A DNA stretch of 24,096 bases from a virus. Below the pieces are notes generated by a model. The model ran no database searches. It was not told where the DNA came from and worked only from the letters and a program-made list of their open reading frames with translations. How positions within the stretch are numbered: the first letter of the stretch is position 1; each line of letters starts with the position of its first letter. Position numbers and translations under genes: made by a program. The stretch lies in IMG/VR virus record IMGVR_UViG_3300048879_000412, positions 1 to 24,096 of that record. One strand, written 5' to 3'. Shown one piece after another: positions 22,814 to 24,096 of the stretch.

Positions 22814-22951
22814 ATGGAAACACTATTCATCGTTGCCTGCATGATCATGAGCGGACTGCTCATCTGGGGAATCGGCTGGTACTGTCTGCTGGCCGGTGGC
22901 ATCGCCACGGCCTTTATGATGCTGCTTTTTAGGATCGCCAGCCACAACTGA
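22814..22951 (+). CDS. Small membrane protein of lysis region
   Basis: A 45-residue hydrophobic protein starting at ATG 22814 after TAAGGAGAAACCT. It consists of two membrane-spanning stretches (about 3-20 and 24-40) with little loop between them. There is no recognisable family motif. Its size, strong ribosome site and place between the tail and lysis genes suggest a holin-like or holin-modulating role, which is inference. A longer frame opens at 22751 but overlaps the DUF2793 gene and lacks a ribosome site. A terminator follows 24 bases after its stop. Confidence 0.65.
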   Translation: METLFIVACMIMSGLLIWGIGWYCLLAGGIATAFMMLLFRIASHN

Positions 22952-22975
22952 TTTCAACAAAACAACCAACCAATG

Positions 22976-22999
22976 ACCCGCCTTCGAGCGGGTTTTTTT
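22976..22999 (+). terminator. Intrinsic terminator before the lysis genes
   Basis: ACCCGC (22976-22981) pairs with GCGGGT (22988-22993) around CTTCGA, followed by TTTTTTT to 22999. It lies between the small membrane protein and the next short gene and is preceded by CAACAAAACAACCAACC, like the other spacers. No promoter is evident directly after it. Confidence 0.85.
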
Positions 23000-23015
23000 A
23001 TGTCCGGAGAAAACC

Positions 23016-23207
23016 ATGGCAGAGAAACAAACACATAGTGAAAACACCAGCCTGCCGATGCATGTGGCCGTTTGCCAGGAGCGTTACAAGTCGCTGGAAC
23101 GCCGCCTTGCTCGTCTTGAGAAGATCATCTGGTGGTGGGGAACCATGATCGTCACCGGCCTCATCGGAATCATCATCAAATTAACAATCATTAACGGAGG
23201 CATCTAA
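23016..23207 (+). CDS. Small single-span membrane protein of lysis cassette
   Basis: A 63-residue protein. The N-terminal 45 residues are polar, with a likely amphipathic coil CQERYKSLERRLARLEKIIW, followed by one membrane segment WWWGTMIVTGLIGIIIKLTI and a short tail. The cytoplasmic coil plus single span resembles holin-associated small proteins of the XhlA type. Family is not certain. CCGGAGAAAACC precedes ATG. The stop is two bases before the holin start, so the genes are coupled. Confidence 0.7.
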   Translation: MAEKQTHSENTSLPMHVAVCQERYKSLERRLARLEKIIWWWGTMIVTGLIGIIIKLTIINGGI

Positions 23208-23209
23208 TC

Positions 23210-23659
23210 ATGGTTACATTACTCGGATCACTTATTGGCTTCATCAGCGCGGCATTTCCCGACCTGTTGAAGATCTGGCGCGATGCTGCTGACCGCAAAC
23301 ACGAGCTGACCATCCTGCGTCTGCAGATGGAACAGGCCGCGCAGGGACACCAGCAACGGCTGGAAGAAATCAACGCACTGGCGGATATCGCTGAATCAAA
23401 GGCGCTCTACAAAACCTATTATTCTGGCATCAAGTGGGTGGATGCGCTGAACGGCACGGTGCGGCCCGTCTTGGCGTATGCCTTCTTCCTTCTTTATTTC
23501 ACAATCAAATGCATGCAGTTCGCCATGGTCGATCTGGGCAATCCGCTGCCCTGGCACATGGACATGCTGTGGTCAGTTGAAGATCAGGCGATCTTTGCAG
23601 GCATCATCAGCTTTTACTTCGGCCAACGTGCCATGAGTAAAGTAAGGAGCGGAAAATGA
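23210..23659 (+). CDS. GTA-type 3TM holin
   Basis: A 149-residue protein that should form the membrane lesion releasing lysozyme. Three hydrophobic segments are seen: 3-19, 85-104 (RPVLAYAFFLLYFTIKCMQF) and 126-138 (QAIFAGIISFYFGQRAM). The middle is a charged helix (LRLQMEQAAQGHQQRLEEIN). KWVDALNGTVRPVLAYAFF and VEDQAIFAGIISFYFGQRAM fit the GTA holin 3TM family. GGAGG is nine bases before ATG. ATGA couples it to the lysozyme gene. Confidence 0.8.
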   Translation: MVTLLGSLIGFISAAFPDLLKIWRDAADRKHELTILRLQMEQAAQGHQQRLEEINALADIAESKALYKTYYSGIKWVDALNGTVRPVLAYAFFLLYFTIKCMQFAMVDLGNPLPWHMDMLWSVEDQAIFAGIISFYFGQRAMSKVRSGK

Positions 23660-24096
23660 GACACATCACAAAAGATGGTATCAACCTCATCAAGCAATTT
23701 GAGGGATTTGAGCCGGAAATCTATTTAGATGCCGCTGGCCTGCCAACGATCGGCTACGGCCACCTGATCCGCAAGGGTGAGCATAAGATGTTTGAAAATG
23801 GCATCAGTGAAGGTGCAGGCGAAGCGCTGCTTATTAAAGACGTGCTGGCCGCAGAAAATGCAGTGCTGCGGTTAATCAACGTACCATTGACGGATGGCCA
23901 GTTTGATGCGCTGGTATCATTCACCTTCAATCTGGGCGGTGGCGCTCTCCAGCGCTCCACACTCCGGCGTAGAGTTAACCGTGAGGAGCATGAAGATGTA
24001 CCACTAGAATTCTTACGCTGGGTGTGGGCTGGTGGACGAAAATTGAAGGGGTTGATCCGCCGAAGAGAAGCGGAGGCAATACTTTATATAAATTAA
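23656..24096 (+). CDS. Phage lysozyme (GH24 endolysin)
   Basis: A 146-residue muramidase of the T4/P22 lysozyme type, which cuts the MurNAc-GlcNAc bond of peptidoglycan. The catalytic triad is E16 in FEGFE, D25 in YLDAAG and T31 in PTIGYGH, with the family's 9 and 6 residue spacing. Further on are DVLAAENAVLRLINVPLTDG, QFDALVSFTFNLGGGALQ and GLIRRREAEAILY, the conserved C-terminal lobe. There is no signal peptide or signal-anchor, so export depends on the holin. AAGGAG stands before ATG, overlapped with the holin stop. The gene ends at the last base of the window, and any spanin would lie beyond. Confidence 0.95.
   Translation: MRHITKDGINLIKQFEGFEPEIYLDAAGLPTIGYGHLIRKGEHKMFENGISEGAGEALLIKDVLAAENAVLRLINVPLTDGQFDALVSFTFNLGGGALQRSTLRRRVNREEHEDVPLEFLRWVWAGGRKLKGLIRRREAEAILYIN

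Larger units (their letters stand above)
3461..24096 (+). mobile_element. Phage or prophage late region (packaging, head, tail, lysis)
   Basis: From 3461 nearly every gene has a phage structural, packaging or lysis assignment, in the canonical order terminase, portal, protease/capsid, connector, tail, tape measure, tip, lysis. All are on the plus strand except one gene at 5505-6008. Packaging and head genes are lambda-like (Nu1, gpA, lambda-type portal, FII and U homologues). The tail tip is the GTA-like DUF2460/DUF2163/NlpC/TIM-barrel set. Integrase, repressor, replication genes and attachment sites are not in the window, so I cannot tell whether this is an integrated prophage or a free phage. 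The defence operon at 1-3442 could be phage cargo or neighbouring host DNA. Confidence 0.9.

Overview
The window is the late (packaging, head, tail and lysis) region of a lambda-like siphophage or prophage of Gram-negative type, preceded by a compact three-gene defence operon. The host is most likely an alphaproteobacterium. The tail tip is the gene-transfer-agent-like set DUF2460, DUF2163, NlpC/P60 peptidase and TIM-barrel tip protein, followed by DUF2793 and a GTA-type 3TM holin, a combination typical of alphaproteobacterial prophages. The genus cannot be named from the sequence alone.

Layout. Positions 1-3442 hold an AT-rich operon: a restriction-endonuclease-like effector with an ABC-3C C-terminal domain, a middle component, and an SMC/Rad50-like ATPase. 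Together they form an ABC-three-component (ABC-3C) conflict system. After an abrupt compositional seam comes a minor tail protein Z homologue (3461-4045). A 239-base noncoding stretch follows, with nested dyad symmetries, and is a candidate cos/terminase-recognition region. Next are a ParB-domain DNA methyltransferase and a minus-strand DUF3489 gene. The co-directional late operon runs from 6127 to the end: Nu1-like small terminase, gpA-like large terminase, two small proteins, portal, fused prohead protease/major capsid protein, DUF2190 decoration protein, head-tail joining protein, gpU-like tail terminator, tail tube, the G/GT tail chaperone pair, tape measure, four tail-tip proteins, DUF2793 protein, two small membrane proteins, holin, and a GH24 lysozyme ending at the last base.

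How it works together. Nu1/gpA would cut the concatemer and fill a procapsid built on the portal. The protease-capsid fusion supplies both maturation protease and shell protein, and a strong in-frame Shine-Dalgarno/ATG inside it suggests the shell protein is also made separately. The tail is built on the tape measure with the G/GT chaperones, GT being made by -1 frameshifting on GGGAAAC. The GTA-like tip carries host recognition and wall penetration, and the last genes release the virions.

The most notable points are the ABC-3C cargo operon at the phage flank, the internal capsid start, the readable GT frameshift, the 30-bp dyad upstream of the methyltransferase, and a repeated intergenic module with intrinsic terminators inside a single late operon. 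Coding density is high and no stretch over 300 bases lacks a gene. I saw no tRNA, rRNA, CRISPR array, insertion sequence, integrase, repressor or attachment site.
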